From Halocaridina rubra (lineage: Eukaryota; Arthropoda; Malacostraca; Decapoda; Atyidae): a stretch of DNA of 22,500 nucleotides. The position numbers and the translations under genes were made by a program. Position 1 is the first letter of the stretch. The number at the start of each line of letters is the position of its first letter. This document shows, in pieces, positions 21,627 through 22,500 of this stretch. Location: contig JAXCGZ010007682.1 of the NCBI GenBank assembly GCA_037179515.1, forward strand, positions 1 through 22,500, given 5' to 3'. The notes beneath the pieces are model-generated. The model ran no database searches. It worked only from the letters and a program-made list of their open reading frames with translations, and was not told where the DNA came from.

Positions 21627-21907
21627 TTAGACCGTTTTCACACCAACGTGGCACGTCGAATGTGGCATGCTACGTGGCACGCCAGTTGAAAACAAACATC
21701 TGGAAATATATGAAACCTTTCACACAAGTGGCGTGACACGTCCCATGTGCCACGTGCGATTTGTGATGCAAGTCGCACGTGCCATATGGGACGTGTTACG
21801 CCTCTTCTGTGTGAAAGGCTTCATATATTTCCGGATGCTCGTTTTCAAGTGGCGTGCCTCGTGGCATGCCACGTGCGACGTGCCACTTTGGTGTGAAAGC
21901 GACCTTA
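21627..21907. mobile_element. Foldback MITE with TTA target duplication
   Basis: The element at 21630-21904 (275 bp) is an inverted repeat along almost its whole length, with a loop near TTTGTGATGCAAG. The left end GACCGTTTTCACACCAACG and the right end CTTTGGTGTGAAAGCGACC correspond, and TTA flanks both sides (21627-21629 and 21905-21907), as in PIF/Harbinger-type elements. It has three CACGTG boxes (21751, 21776 and 21870). Non-coding. Confidence 0.85.
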
Positions 21908-21973
21908 TAGACTGGGACTACATACGCAACCTTAAAGAGTTTATATTTGAAGCTATGCAGATAATTCTAGAAT

Positions 21974-21976
<3 letters not shown>

Positions 21977-22064
<88 letters not shown>

Positions 22065-22079
22065 TTGTGTGTGTGTGTG
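21977..22079. repeat. (TA)n then (GT)n microsatellite
   Basis: (TA)n with one TTA phase slip near 22029, then GCTTGTGTGTGTGT. Confidence 0.95.
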
Positions 22080-22447
22080 TGATTATTCATTTACGTATTT
22101 ATTAGGAGAGAGACAATGCATAAATTGTTAATCTACATTAATGTATAATGAATATGTTTATTTTAGATAATTATAACATCTATAAATATAATGAAGTAAC
22201 AAAAACTTTAATATTTTATTGTCTTGGACATCATGTAAATGATTTTTCATACTTTTCTGTATGTGATCATTAACTCTCAATTAAATTACAATTGTTTCAT
22301 GATTCTCTTTTTTTTTTTTTTTTTTTAGAAAAGTGTTTTTTCTGTAACACGTAAATGTTTATCTTAATCTCATTCGTTTATTTTTATTTAGTTTATATTT
22401 GCGGTTTTTTTTTCTCTAATTGCCTTTTTTTTTTTTTTTTCATACAG
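22080..22447 (+). other. Upstream/intron sequence of the second opsin
   Basis: AT-rich, ending in a long poly-T tract and CATACAG, a strong splice acceptor directly before the ATG at 22448. CAATTAAATTA (22278-22288) read on the other strand fits the RCSI consensus TAATYNRATTN, but such AT-rich matches are expected by chance. A weak donor-like CAC|GTAAAT lies near 22350. The upstream exon is not identified. Confidence 0.5.
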
Positions 22448-22500
22448 ATGTCCTACTGGAATGATCCCGCAAACATGGCATCCAATGCCTTGCCTTCCAC
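22448..22500 (+). CDS. Second opsin gene, N-terminal start of coding exon (runs off window)
   Basis: Directly after the acceptor T-tract-CATACAG, the frame ATG TCC TAC TGG... encodes 17 full codons: MSYWNDPANMASNALPS. This parallels the start of the opsin at 6321 (MSFWGQSPELAPNGLPL): shared MS-aromatic-W, a Pro at about residue 7-8, and a LP pair at about 15-16. The exon phase is the same, with the ATG as the first codon after an intron. The gene points right, away from the first opsin. The call rests on few residues plus the identical splice layout; everything beyond 22500 is unseen, so intactness is unknown. Confidence 0.75.
   Translation, partial: MSYWNDPANMASNALPS

Overview
This window is eukaryotic, almost certainly from a decapod crustacean. 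It carries a complete Gq-type arthropod visual opsin of the crustacean long/middle-wavelength kind, several non-LTR retrotransposons with animal-type architecture, tRNA-derived SINEs, and very long (TA)n, (CT)n and (CA)n microsatellites. Very heavy dinucleotide repeat load is typical of shrimp genomes, so a shrimp (possibly penaeid) is my best guess; the genus is inference.

Layout, left to right. 1-3347: 3' part of a LINE (copy A) with the end of ORF1 and an uninterrupted endonuclease/reverse transcriptase ORF2. 3348-3442: (TA)n that joins copy A tail to tail with a 5'-truncated inverted copy B (3443-3963), making a palindrome of more than 1 kb. 4111-4620: an unclassified dispersed repeat and a microsatellite. 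5206-6321 (minus): the opsin, coding region in one exon, with a splice acceptor touching the ATG; a candidate 5' UTR exon and promoter lie at about 6979-7179. 7751-8713: another dispersed repeat and a TTA-flanked MITE. 8922-10660: (TA)n blocks around a tandem array of ~276-bp units that each contain a tRNA-like sequence. 10938-12250: three sets of local tandem duplications. 13162-17434: a nearly full-length copy C of the same LINE, intact ORF1 but ORF2 broken by two nonsense codons. 17435-20672: SINEs, long (CT)n blocks and short tandem repeats. 20674-21433: a 5'-truncated CR1-like LINE with octamer tail repeats. 21630-21904: a foldback MITE full of CACGTG boxes. 22448-22500 (plus): the first 53 coding bases of a second opsin, again with the ATG directly after a splice acceptor.

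The only host genes visible are the two opsins, arranged head to head about 16 kb apart, with all the mobile DNA between them. They look like divergent paralogues with the same exon structure. The LINE copies share features worth testing: a conserved A AAT TTT heptamer in the ORF1/ORF2 overlap with no AUG for ORF2 (candidate -1 frameshift), a 3' stem-loop, and ends that run into microsatellites. I see no bacterial genes, CRISPR array or defence system.
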